A stretch of 64,000 nt of DNA, from the NCBI GenBank assembly GCA_041738715.1, contig JBGSPI010000139.1, positions 62,001 to 126,000 on the forward strand. Direction: 5' to 3'. The position numbers and the translations under genes were made by a program. The notes below the pieces were generated by a model. That model saw only the letters and a program-made list of their open reading frames with translations. It ran no database searches and was not told the origin of the DNA. Of this stretch, positions 48,758 through 59,800 are shown one piece after another. The DNA is from Chamaesiphon sp041738715. Lineage in GTDB: Bacteria; Cyanobacteriota; Cyanobacteriia; Cyanobacteriales; Chamaesiphonaceae. Numbering within the stretch: the stretch's first letter is position 1; every line of letters starts with the position of its first letter.

Positions 48758-48991
48758 GCACTACGCAGCATGTTAAAACACTGGAACAGCACGCAAGAGC
48801 CATCGCAGTAACAGCTCTGCTCGGCCTGGCGTGAAGCAGGCTATAAGTATGGCAACAACCCCAGCAGCTAGGGCACTACGCAGCACGTCAACACACTGGA
48901 AACACAGCACAGCACGCAAGAGGCATCACACTGAGAGCTCAACTCCGCCTAGCACAAAGCAGGCTATAGGTATGGCTAGGGCCCCAGCAGC
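48758..48991. repeat. Tandem direct repeat of about 117 bases
   Basis: Two adjacent copies (48758-48872 and 48873-48991) share GCACTACGCAGCA, AGCACGCAAGAG, AAGCAGGCTATA and CCCCAGCAGCT in the same order, with small indels. They lie just past the DUF819 stop codon, so they are probably in its 3-prime UTR. Confidence 0.7.
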
Positions 48992-49020
48992 TGTGTTGAG
49001 TCCCCCCAGGCCAAGACTCG

Positions 49021-52000
49021 TCAGGGCAGCACACCCAGTGCATGTGCCACCAGCAATCCTGCACCAGTGCCCAGTGCATACCCCAGGCTGCCACAAAGCA
49101 GGGAGGGCTGCACCAGCTGATCCCAGCCCCTGGCATTGGCAAGCCCTGCTGCAGTTGCAGGACCACCAATTGCTGCTGCAGACCCGCAGATAAGGACCTC
49201 AGGCTTCAGGCCCAGCAGCCTGCCCCCCAGGCCCCACAGCAGGGCCCAGTGTGTGGCTGTCATGACGCTGATGAATGCAAGCAGGGGCAGGCAGCAGGCC
49301 AGTGTGGACAGGGGGGAGCAGCAGGAGGCACCCAGGGCTGCAAAGAACACCCCGATCAACACCTGGCCAAGCTGCCCAGCTCCAGCAAAGGGACCAGGGC
49401 CAGCTGCTGCTGGTGAGGGTGACTGTGTGCCCTGTGACCCACCCAGCAGCTTGTGGACTGCCGTAGCTGCAGCAGAGATGCTTACAGCAAGAGCCGCCAG
49501 CAGCAGCTGGTGCAGAGCAGGGTTTTGCAAGGCTGTAGCGATCTGATGGGCAGCAGCAGCAGCAACAGCAGCTGCAGCTACTGCCGCTGCTGCTGTGCTT
49601 GCTGTCAGCTCACTCCTGGCACTGCTGGCAGAGACTGCAAGCGCGGGGGCGTCTTGTGAGCTGCTGTGTGCTGCAACTGGCAAGGTCCTGTCACCCTGTC
49701 CAGCTGCATGCGCCTTGCTGCTACTGCTGGCAGCAGCAGCAGCAGCAGAAGCATGGGCAGCGGCTGCTACAGTCACTGTCACAGCCTCAGCATCCCTCCT
49801 GGCCTTCAACTGCTGCTTCTTCTGCTTCTTCTTCTGATGCCTCAGCCGCTGCAGCAGGCTGTCCTTGTCCAGTGTCACCAGCAGCTCAAACTCACCAGTC
49901 ATGAGGGGTGACACCGACACACTGCTGCCAATGCTGCCACCACTGCGTGCGGCGGCCACTGCTGCTGCCAGGCCGTTGCTCTCAGGCTCCTCAGTCAGCA
50001 GCAGAGAGCCATCAAGGGCCAGTGCCCCGATGCTGCCAGTGGCGGGTGTGCTGCTGCTGCTGTTACTGCTGCTGCTGCCGTTACTGCTGCTGCCCTTGCT
50101 GCCACTGAGGTTGACTGGCAGCACGCGGGTCTGGTTGTCCCCATGGCTTGTGGCCTCCAGGCATGCAGCAACCTCAAGCTCACTGGGGGGTGAGGTCAGC
50201 AGGGGGGAGCCATCAAGAGCAATCATGTCATCATCACTGCTGCTGCCACTGCTGCTGCCACTGCTGCCCAGTAGGGCAGCCAGGGGTGGGGATGCAGCAG
50301 CAATGGCGTCCAGGGCCTCTGAGCAGCACCCACACCCGACAATCAACCCGTCTGGCCCCCTCTCACTGTTGTAGCCCTGGCTGCTGCCTGCAGTGCTGTG
50401 GGGCTGCTTGGAGGTGTACATGGCTGCTGATGGAGGCTTGGGGGGTGTCATCAGCTGCTGCTTGCCCTGCCTTGCTGCTGCTATGCTGGACACAGCATCA
50501 CCCATTCCTGGTGCACGTGTGAGCAGTGGCTTGTCATCAAAAGCGGTCACACCGCTGCCCCGGCAGCCCCCACACGTCCCTGTGGCCGCTGCTGCTGATG
50601 AGCCTCCAGGTGTGGCCGCAGCCTGTGCACCAGAGGTGCGCGGCTGCTGCGCTGTGTTGCTGCTGCTGCTGTTGCTCTTGCTGCTGCTGACAGGCCTTTT
50701 GCTGCCACTGACATTTATGGGCAGCACCCGTGTGAAGTTGTGCCCAGTGCTGTTGTCCTGCAGGACTGCCTGGACCTCAACCTCAGTGGGGGGCTGGGTC
50801 GGTAGGGGGGAGCCATCCAGCGCAAGCAAGTCATCATCACTGCTGCTCCCAGTGTCACTCCCGCTGCTGCTGCTGCTCTTCTTCTTCCTGCCACCACTGA
50901 CATCCACTGGCAGCACACGGGTGAAGTTTGTGCCGTGGCTGGTGTCCTCCAAGCAGGCTGACACCTCCAGCTCTGTGGGGGGCTGAGTCAGCAGCGGTGA
51001 GCCATCCAGGGCTAGCAGGTCATCATCACTGCTGCTGTCGCTGCTGCTACCACTGCTGCTGCCACTGCTGCTGGTGTGCTGGCTGCTGGCAGCAGCTGAT
51101 CTGCTCCTGCTGCTGACCCCACTGCTGGATGTGAATGCAGTGGATGTAGAACGCCCCAGAGCTGCCCCACCAGCCGCCAACACTGGCACCATCACCTGCT
51201 GTAGCTGCTGCTGCTGCTGCTGCTGCTGCAGGAAGCGCAGTGGGACTGCCATCATGAGGCCCAGCAGCAGCAGCATGCCCAGGTTGTCTGCAGCCATGGC
51301 TCCAGGCACCAGCCCTGTGGGCAGCTGCGTGGCTGCAGCAACAGCAATGAAGTTCACTGAGCCACCTATGTAGCTGGCAACCAGGCATGCTGCCAACATG
51401 GCTGCTGCTGCTGTGCTGCCTGCTGCTGCTGCCAGCGCTGACTTGCACAACAGCCAGGCTGCTGCTGCTCCCGCAATCATGGTGGCTGTGGGGGTGTGGA
51501 TGCAGGCAGGGAGGCGGGTTGCAGAGCAAGGGCAGCACACGTTGTTGGTGGGGTTTCTGTTGGTCAGTGGTTGCATGTAATGGTGTGTCCGCATGGTCGC
51601 GGCAGTCCTGATGCAACACTGTGCATGCAGGCAGGCTGCAGTTTCAGTCCGTGCATGCAAACTGTCAGCTCACCATCTGACAAGGCCATCACAAGCATAA
51701 TCACTAGAGGGCTGATCACTGCAGAGGCTTCAAACATGCCTTGTGTTGCTGCTGTTACGTCCAGGCAGCAACAGCAACCGAAGCTCTGAAATACAAGACG
51801 ACACAGTGGCAAGCGCTGTGACTGATGCCTGCGAGACACCTCACCTGCACCCAGTAGGAAGGACGCCAGCACAGGGCCACCTGTCGACGTGATGCTGCTG
51901 ACGTCATGGTCGAGCAGGAACAAGGCAACTGCCAGCGGCATGAGGTGGGACCAGACTACATCATACACCGCGCTGCTGGGGGGCAGGAGCCCCAAGCCTG

Positions 52001-52367
52001 CTGCGCACAGGGCCAAGAGCAGGGTCATCAACGGCGCTGACAGCAGTTTCCCCCATGATGTGTGCTCCTCCGCCACCTGTGCTGTTGCTGCACAGCTGCA
52101 CAGCACTGCCAGGGTGGTCCAAGGGTTGACAGCCCCTGAAACCGCTGCTGTGCCAACAGCAGGCAGAGCTGCTAGACGTGCTGGGAACCTTCTGGCACCC
52201 AACGGCTGACTATTCGAAAGGTTGGAAGTACATGTAGCGCTTCTGCAGTTTGCAGCAGTGGCTTTCGGCTGGGGAACTGGTCTCAAAGACAGTAGGACAT
52301 TCCTGCTAGGCCACACTTTACACTTGTGCTGCACGCCTACTGGCTGTAACATGATGCAAGTTTCCAT
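49021..52367 (-). CDS. DUF819 family multi-span membrane protein with large repeat insert
   Basis: Two exons, 52367-51845 and 51485-49021, with a 359-base phase-1 intron (GCAG|GTGAGG to CCACAG|CCACC). They give 995 residues. The N-terminus is a plausible plastid transit peptide (Ser/Ala/Arg-rich to about residue 75). DUF819 helices follow: SAPLMTLLLALCAAGLGLLP, LMPLAVALFLLDHDV, ASFLLGA, CLVASYIGGSVNFIAVA and AMAADNLGMLLLLGLMM. The second half, LIGVFFAALGASCCSPLS to GYALGTGAGLLVAHALG, closes the fold. About 500 residues of Ser-, Ala- and Asp-rich sequence with degenerate repeats separate the halves. Bacterial and plant DUF819 proteins are putative transporters of unknown substrate. Confidence 0.8.
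49960..51080 (-). repeat. Coding repeats in the DUF819 insert
   Basis: Three clear copies of a unit of about 50 codons begin DDLLALDGSPL, continue TQPPTELEV and end TRVLPVDVSG (copies near 51040-50890, 50850-50700 and 50250-50100). Two or more degenerate partial copies (for example VTAFDDKPLLTRAP and ALALDGSLLLTEEP) lie between or after them, separated by Ser/Gly runs. Confidence 0.75.
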
Positions 52368-53015
52368 TATGATTCTCTAGAAGGTTGCAGGATGACGACA
52401 GGCGGCCTCAGGACAGCGTACGATATCAAACCACTATGATGACGAACAGGGCGCAACGACTGGCAGCATGCACGATGCAGGCGTACGTATGGTGATACAA
52501 GACCATTCCGCGATGTCGTCCCAACTTTGCAGGTCGCATGCCAAGAATCATTCGATGCCTGTGGTCACTCCTGCTGACACAACAGTCACTCCCAGGGAGT
52601 CCCCAGGGGAGGTCAAGTTGGTTGTGGCACCGATCCTGTGCACATCGGCAGGGTGCCCTCTCCAGCACTTGTTCACCTACCTCGGCCATTTCACATATTG
52701 CAGCAGTACATTGGCTGCACTCTCAACACAACAGATTCATCAGATCATCTCGCACACACACTGAGCCTGCTCACCTGTGCAGCCCTGCTTCGTCAGCTGC
52801 CTGCATTACCTCTAGCGCAGTACATCTTACAAAAAACGTCAGATCAATTCATCAAACACGGGCACACAACGCCCCTCTGAGTAACCGACGGCAGCACATC
52901 AATACTGGGTGACACCCCCCAGAGCCTGTTCCGGCCCTCCTACCTGTTGCTGACCCAACCCAGCAGACCGTATCGTACACAACACACCGATAAGAAGTAA
53001 CCCATATTTCTCAGG
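52368..53015. other. Divergent promoter region
   Basis: This 648-base spacer separates the start codons of the minus-strand DUF819 gene and the plus-strand dehydrogenase gene, so it should hold both promoters and 5-prime UTRs. No TATA box or other element could be assigned with confidence. Confidence 0.5.
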
Positions 53016-56000
53016 ATGACGGATAGGTCTCGTGCCAAGGTGTTTCAGGCCCCCAAGTACATCCAGGCAGCCGGCAGCCTGTCCCACATAGGGGCGTATG
53101 TGTCTGAAGCATTCCCAGCTTGTCACAAGGCCGCCCTCATCCTGTCACCCAGGTCCAAGCAGCAGTACCTCCAGCAGATCACACACTCAGTTGTGGACCC
53201 AGGTGAGGCCAAGAGCAGGGGGGCTCAGGAAAAAGGTGTGGCGCCTCAGATTGAACACTGCTGCCATAAGCAGCATTCTGTTATCCCTGTACCGCATGCC
53301 CCATTAAATCCTATGCAGAAAAGTGCAGCAGCACCCATTAATGGATGAAGCGCTGGCGTGGAAGCCGGGTGGGGAGCAGCAACTAGGCAACGCAATGGTG
53401 CTCAAGCACATGGTGTAACTGAAAAAGCTTCTGATATGGTTACTGCTGCTGTTGCTGTCGCTGTTGTTGTTGCTGTTTATGTGTCCTGCAGTGTTGGTAG
53501 AGTTCAGTGGGGAGTGCAGCCGCAGCAACTGTGTCAAGCTGCTGGAGCAGCTGCAGGGTCAGGGGGTGGACCATGTCATTGGCTTTGGAGGTAGGCTGAG
53601 GTGCGGCAGCACCTGTGCACACTGCATCAGACCTGCAGGAAGTCCCACTGTCAACTTATGCACCAGGTGCCACACAACACACCCCGCTGTATGATGCACT
53701 TCGCTTGTTGTGAGTGTCAGTTGGTAGACTTGTGCATTGGTGTGTCTGGATTCTGGATGTTGAGGCAAGGGCGGGTCTATGCTAGCGCAAGCAGTTTCAT
53801 CATACTGTCAGAGATTGCCCGTCGCACCAACCCATGCAGCGGCCCCCTGGCCACCACACTCACCCCCTCACCCCCCCCCCCCCCCGCGCCAGGTGGCAAG
53901 CTGCTGGACATGGCTAAGATGGTTGCACATGGTCTGGGCCTGCCCATGGTGATAGTGCCCTCACTGGCCAGCACTGATGCACCCTGCCTGGCTGTGTCCA
54001 TCGTGTACAGCGATCAGGGCGAGTGAGTGAGACACATGGCTGCATGTGACAGGAGTCAGGGGCGGCAGAAAAAATGCGAGTGCATTGTGTACATGCATGT
54101 ATATGCGAGCTTCTGTTTGTACAAGCGACACATGCGAGTATGCGAGTACATGTGTTTACATGCGACACATGCGACACAAGCGACGCAAGCGACACACGCG
54201 AGTGCATGTGTGTACATTCGACACAAGCGACACAAGCGACACACGCGAGTGCATGTTTGTACATGCGACACATGCGACACAAGCGACACATGCGTGTGCA
54301 TGTGTGTACATGCGACACATGTACATTTACATGTGTGGCCAATGCACTGACAACCCACTCTTGTCCCCTTGTCACTTCTGTGCCACCCTCCTCCCCCTCC
54401 AGGTATGAATCGTGTGCGTTCCTGCCCCGGTCGCCTGACCTGGTAGTCATGGACCCCTGTGTGGTGGTGGAGGCACCTGTGGACTACCTGGTGGCGGGTG
54501 AGGGGGGCTGCAGGGGGTGACAGGGGAAGGTCGTGGGGGCAGGGATGCGGAGGGAGGGGACGCAGGGAAAGGAGGGAGTGATTTAGGCGTGGCATGTGTG
54601 GGGCAGGGGATTTCACTCTACAGTTGCTGGGCTGGGACGGGAGGGTGGTTATATCGCCTCAATTTTGTGGTATTGCAGTATTCAAGGGTGCCACCAGTGA
54701 GTGCGGCACTCTGTTTTGTCGGGCTGGAGCCCTGTCAAGTTCATCATGCACTCCTGGCGTGAGCCACTTCAATGCCTCAAGACATTGTTGCTGACATACA
54801 AAGCCGCGTGGTGGTGTCATGACAGCTCTTGCAGCGGTGCGTGTTTGCCGGGACTTACTGGCCAGTTGAAGTTTGTAAATTTGTTTGTATTTTTGAATGA
54901 ATTCTATCCAGGTTATAAAAAAAAATTAAAAAAAAGTTTTTGAGAAAAAAAGTTAAAAAAAACAGTTTTTGATTGCGCTAATAAGGCAAGCACAACTGTT
55001 CAACAAGTCGTGTTGCTGCTCATGTTGTGTGTGCAGGGATGGGTGATGCCATGGCCACACATTATGAAGCCAAGGCGTGTGCATCCAACCCTGCAGCCTC
55101 CACCTGGCTCCACCCCCTCACACACAGACCGCCACTCATTGCTGCAGCCATTGGGGAGGCCTGCCTCAAGATTCTCTTTGAACAGGTGACCGGGTGATCA
55201 GTACAGCTACCTGGCTTGACAAAGAGCCACCTGATGTCTGCCATGTTTATCACAGAGACAGCAGGTGTGCATGCCTCACCACACCCCATGTAACAGTCAC
55301 ACATTTCCTGGTTCTAGTAAAGGGTGGTGTGAGACACGTCAATGGGCTTATCTGCCAGTCTCTAGAACCGTCCGATGCGTGCCAGTGATCTCTTGTCTGC
55401 AAAACTGCATAGCACTGCGCTTTAGAGTGCGGAGCAGCATGAGTGTCAGTGAGCCCCACATGTGCCCCCTGCCCCTCTCCTGCTGCCCCTCTGCTGCGTG
55501 CAGGGTCCCACAGCCAAGGCTGACTGTGCTGCTGGTAGGGTGACGGATGCACTGGAGGCAGTGGTTGAGGCCAACACACTGCTGAGTGGGCTGGGTGTGG
55601 AGTGTGGCGGCCTGGCAGTGGCGCACGGCTTCCACAATGCCCTCACAGCACTGCCTGAGACACACAGCTGCATGCATGGACAAAAGGTGGGGTTCTGACG
55701 GTGACGGGTTGGGAGTGCTACATCTGCAACAGTATGGGTCTGGGGTCTCAGTTTCCTGTTGTCCCAGCATCTGGACTACTTTACTACTTTTGACACCGTA
55801 GCTATATGCAGTGCTTACTGCAGCAGGGTGACAGCACCTGACTGCCCCCACCCCTCCCTCCTTGCTGCACCTTCAGGTTGCGTTTGGCACGATGGTGCAG
55901 CTTATGTGCGAGGGCGATGAGGCAGAGGCACGGCATGTGGCAACCTTTAACAAGACTGTCGGCCTGCCGGTCACACTTGCGGACCTTCACATCACACTCA

Positions 56001-56143
56001 GTGAAGCCAAGCTGCAGGTCCTTGTCAGCAAGACCCTGGAGGAGGGGTCCATCAGTTGGAACCTTGGGTCACACCTCACTCCTGACCTAGTGAGGCAGGC
56101 TATCCTGGGGGCAGACAAGTTGGGGGCCAGCCTCAAGGAGTGA
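53016..56143 (+). CDS. GldA-like iron-type (group III) alcohol/glycerol dehydrogenase, seven exons
   Basis: Exons are 53016-53202, 53492-53590, 53893-54022, 54403-54497, 55037-55185, 55504-55686 and 55877-56143. All junctions are GT-AG with matching phases, totalling 1110 bases or 369 residues; bacterial GldA has about 367. The sequence begins MTDRSRAKVFQAPKYIQAAG. NAD-binding GFGGGKLLDMAKMVAHGLGL spans the exon 2-3 junction, with LPMVIVPSLASTDAP next. Metal ligands are Asp in GMGDAMATHYEA and two His in VAHGFHNALTALPETH and CMHGQK. It is predicted to oxidise glycerol or a related polyol or hydroxyketone with NAD. No targeting peptide is evident, so probably cytosolic. Confidence 0.88.
54100..54330. 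repeat. Intronic minisatellite (ACATGCGACACAAGCG type)
   Basis: Imperfect repeats of GCGACACA(A/T)GCGACACA and GCGAGTGCATGTGTGTACAT make up most of intron 3 of the dehydrogenase gene. The higher-order unit is about 60 bases and occurs three to four times. Confidence 0.8.
54918..54976. repeat. A-rich island in an intron
   Basis: Runs of seven to nine A residues alternate with TTTTT and GTT within intron 4 (54498-55036). This stands out from the GC-rich surroundings and may be the tail of an old retroposed element. Confidence 0.5.
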
Positions 56144-56889
56144 CGTGTGTGAGAGTTGTGTGCGTGCCTAATTCAATGGGACAATAGGACTACGTTGAGG
56201 CCGAGGTTGGTTTGCAGTGTCATGTGCTGTCGTGCGAGGCCTCTTTGGTGACGAAATGTCATGCTGCATCAGTACTTGTGCCACCCTCAGATGTTTGAAT
56301 TCACTGCACTCAGTTGCGTGACAGGTGTCAGAGTGGAGCCACACGTGGCAGGCAAGCTTGAAATGTGCTTGGCCTACAGCTGGCGGAAACCATCTTGCTT
56401 CGCAGAGCAGTCTGCAACACAGCACCCCTCAATGCATGCTGTGAATGGTGCGCAAGGGGGGCGCCAAGAAAGTTGCAACGAAGCTTCAGATACACGCCTG
56501 TTCACATTCACATGCTCAGGTCCAGCTCAATGTGTGTCGCAACTCTGCTGTGAGCAAAGTAGATCCTGATCCAAGGTTCTTCAAGCATGTGCCTGAGCTG
56601 TGGCAGTGTACATCGGGGCGCATTGTGCAAATACGGTTAAAGTGTCGATTTTGTTCCCTTGGATGTTCTAGCTGACCTGTTCGGGGTGTGATCCAAATTC
56701 GAATGCAACCTGCACTAGTGTTCTTTGGCGCCTTACGCCACAACAGACATGTGTGCGCCTTCGCCAAAAGCTTTATCCCACCAACCATAGTTTACATGTG
56801 CTGATCACGACAGCGATCAACGGATGGGATCACGAAGTGCTACCTGGTGCGTGCTGTGGGCTGCACCGTAGGCGGTGCTGGCGTCAGAC
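56144..56889. other. Spacer between the dehydrogenase and the poly-Gln protein gene
   Basis: No gene is supported. It should contain the dehydrogenase 3-prime UTR and the promoter or 5-prime UTR of the next gene. No clear TGTAA signal was seen. Confidence 0.45.
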
Positions 56890-59800
56890 ATGTCTATCTC
56901 GTGGCTCTTAGGAACATACGCGAAGCACAACTATTTTCTTAATTGGCTGTACCTCGCTGATGCTGCTGGAGATGACAGCACAGCGCATGAGTTCCATGAA
57001 GCAGTAGTGAATGTCAGCAATAATCCAAGCGCAGCATGCGCAAGTGATGACGGCTTTGATGACTCGCCGTTGAATCTAGAGAGTGATGAAGGGCCAGATG
57101 ATGGCCCAAGTGCAGCCGCTGAGGTATCAAGAGGTGAACAGCATCATGTGTCCCCTACTCAGGGACAGCAACACCCCCTGCCCTCCACTAGTGATGACAG
57201 TAACGTTGCAATCGCAGCAGTAAGCGCTGAGGCAGAAGTAGCAGCAGCAGAGGAAGAACATGTTGAGCGAACATATCACAGGGGCGCAGATGCTGCCGCA
57301 GCAGCACCCACCAAGGCCAAGCAGCAGCACACAAATGCAGGCAGCCCTTTCGGCAATGGCCTGCTGCCAGCAGAGCCTCCCATCGACACAGAAATGGTGG
57401 AGGCAGACGCACATACAGACAGTGCCATGGATGCAGAGCCCCTCCTTGTTGTTGCTGACAGTGAGGCACACAGGGCAGCACACAGCAGCAAGCGTGGCAG
57501 CAGCACCCAGGAGCTGCTGCACCCACATCCGCCACAGCAGCAGCAGCAGCAGGATAGCAGGAAACGTCGCCGAAAAGGTTTGACAGCTTCCCACCTGCAG
57601 GACGAGCACACACAGGCAGAGGGGACCACACACAGTGCAAGGACAAAGCATGGAGCAGCAGCAGACGCCTTGTCAGCAGATGCTGACCTTGCTGGCGCTG
57701 GTGGTGACCTGGACGGAGCAGCAACGGCAGCAGCAGCAGAACCTGCAGCCCTCAATGCGTTACAAGCGGGTGCAGCACCACAACCAGCAGCTGCTGCTGC
57801 TACTGCTGCTAATACCCCAAGTTCAGCAGCTGCAGGTGCAGTAGACGCACCAGCTCCACCCGCGCCTGCTGCTGCTGCTGCAGTTGGGTCCAGCCAAGCC
57901 TTCAAGCTGCTCAGCATGTTCCTGTCCAGGCAGAAACATGCACAGGAGGCCTTGCTGCCCAGCCCCGCCAACCTGGCTCCCCTGTTTGTGCCAGGGCCCC
58001 AGGTGCTGGGTGCTGTGTCAGTCATGCAGTGGGCAGCTCAACACCTGCCACAGCTGGGACATGTCCCTCTGCTGGAGGGCTGCGCTGTGTGTGTGCCTGC
58101 ACAGGTGCGGTGGACACCTCCCGTGGACATCTCCTGTGGCCATGCATGTCAGGCTGATGTCAACTAGCTAGTCTGGTCATCATGTCGGAGACGCCCGTGT
58201 AGCGTGCCATTGTGCAAGTGGTGCTTGTTGACACAACAGGCCGGCCAGATGGGATGTGCGTTCAGGAGCATGGTTGTGCTGTGTTGGCCTTACCTTTGTA
58301 CCCCTGCCCCTGTCCTGTCAATTGTGCGCGTGCAGGACATTGCTGAACACCTGCCCCCCTGCAGCAGTGTGCCGTCTGTCAGCAGAGCCCCAGGCCTATA
58401 CAGACAGCCAACTGAGATCCCTGGCTTGGGAGGCAGCAGCAGCAGCAGCAGGGCCAGTGGCAGCAGCAGCGCTGCAAGTATACCGTGGCGGCTGCGGCAA
58501 GTGGCTGCTGTTGAGCTGCCGCAACATGCTGGTGCTGCTGCTGCTGATGCTGTGTTGGTGCTGGTGGGAGGAGGCAGAGTGAGGGCGGGGGCTGTTGGTG
58601 ATGTGCCGCTTGCTGAGGTGCCTGGTCATGAGGTGAGGGGGTACCTGGGGCAGCCCACTGTGATCCAGCCGGTAACAAATTGATCCTGCAATTTTAGGCA
58701 AATGCCTAATGTCGTTCGTAAGCATCCCATGTTTGCGCTGGAATGCATTCTGTGCCGTTGTCGTCACTGCCGATGCCTCTAAACTTCTGCTTGAAACTGC
58801 AGTCCCCACTTAGGCCGACCCTAATTGGCTGCGCTTCTGCATGCTGCCCCTGTTTCTGCAATGCTGCTGGTGCTGCTGCTGCTGCTGCTGCTGCTGTAGT
58901 TCCTGTGCTGTGAGCTTCTGGTGCTGCCAGCTGCATCGAAGGTGGCACCCCTGACTGTGTCTGATGTGGCGTCTGCTGTTTGGAGGCTGCAGGTGGCAGC
59001 AGTCCTGCAGGCACACATTGACAGGGCTGAGCAGGTAACTGTTCCGTGGTGTTGGAGGGCCTCGGGGGGTTACAGTGGTGTCACAATGCCCATGTGTTTG
59101 CTGGGTGTCTTCCACATAGGGTTGTTGTGATGGTGAACATGTTGAGTCTGGCAGCGTCATGGGTTTACCTGCCTGCCTGCTGGTGTGTGTGCAGGATCTG
59201 GCTCAGATGCGTGACAAGAGCTTTGATGAGGATATGATTGTATCAGCAGCACAGGCAGCACACCGTGTGGCACACACAGCCGTGAAGCGGCTGCCTGGAA
59301 TCCACTGGCTGGCACAAGAGGTAGGGGGCGCTGTGGTGTGCATGTACCAGCAGCCACACATGGCATGCACATGTCAAGAGCATACCCTGAACTTGCTTGT
59401 AGACCATGTTCACAAGCCTAGTCATTATGTGGTGGCTCTGTTCAGGCATTCCTAAACGACACCTGTCACAGGAGCTTCCCACCGACATGTCTGGTTTGCA
59501 CTCACCTGTGTCTGCTTCTGCTGCTGTCCCGCTGATCGCCCCCTAGGTCTTGCCCACTCTGGAGCTGTCCCCAACATCAGACAATCTCACTGACCCATCC
59601 CTCCAGCAGCAGCCCTTCAGCAGTGATGCTGGCCAGCTGAGGGCTGACGCAACAGCAGCATGGGCCAACTACGTGGCGTACATGCAGCACCACCCACAAC
59701 TGCAGCAGCAGCAGCAGTGGTCAGAAGCGGTTGCCGGCAGCAGTCTGCCCTTCACAGCTCCTTTCAAGGGCCTGGGCCTGGGCTCAGCTGAGACACAGCC

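Noticed and set aside
51564..51844. In-frame continuation of the DUF819 first exon (SFGCCCCLDVTAATQG)
   Set aside because: Splicing from 51845 to 51485 in phase 1 restores the DUF819 order of helices directly, whereas the read-through segment does not fit the family.
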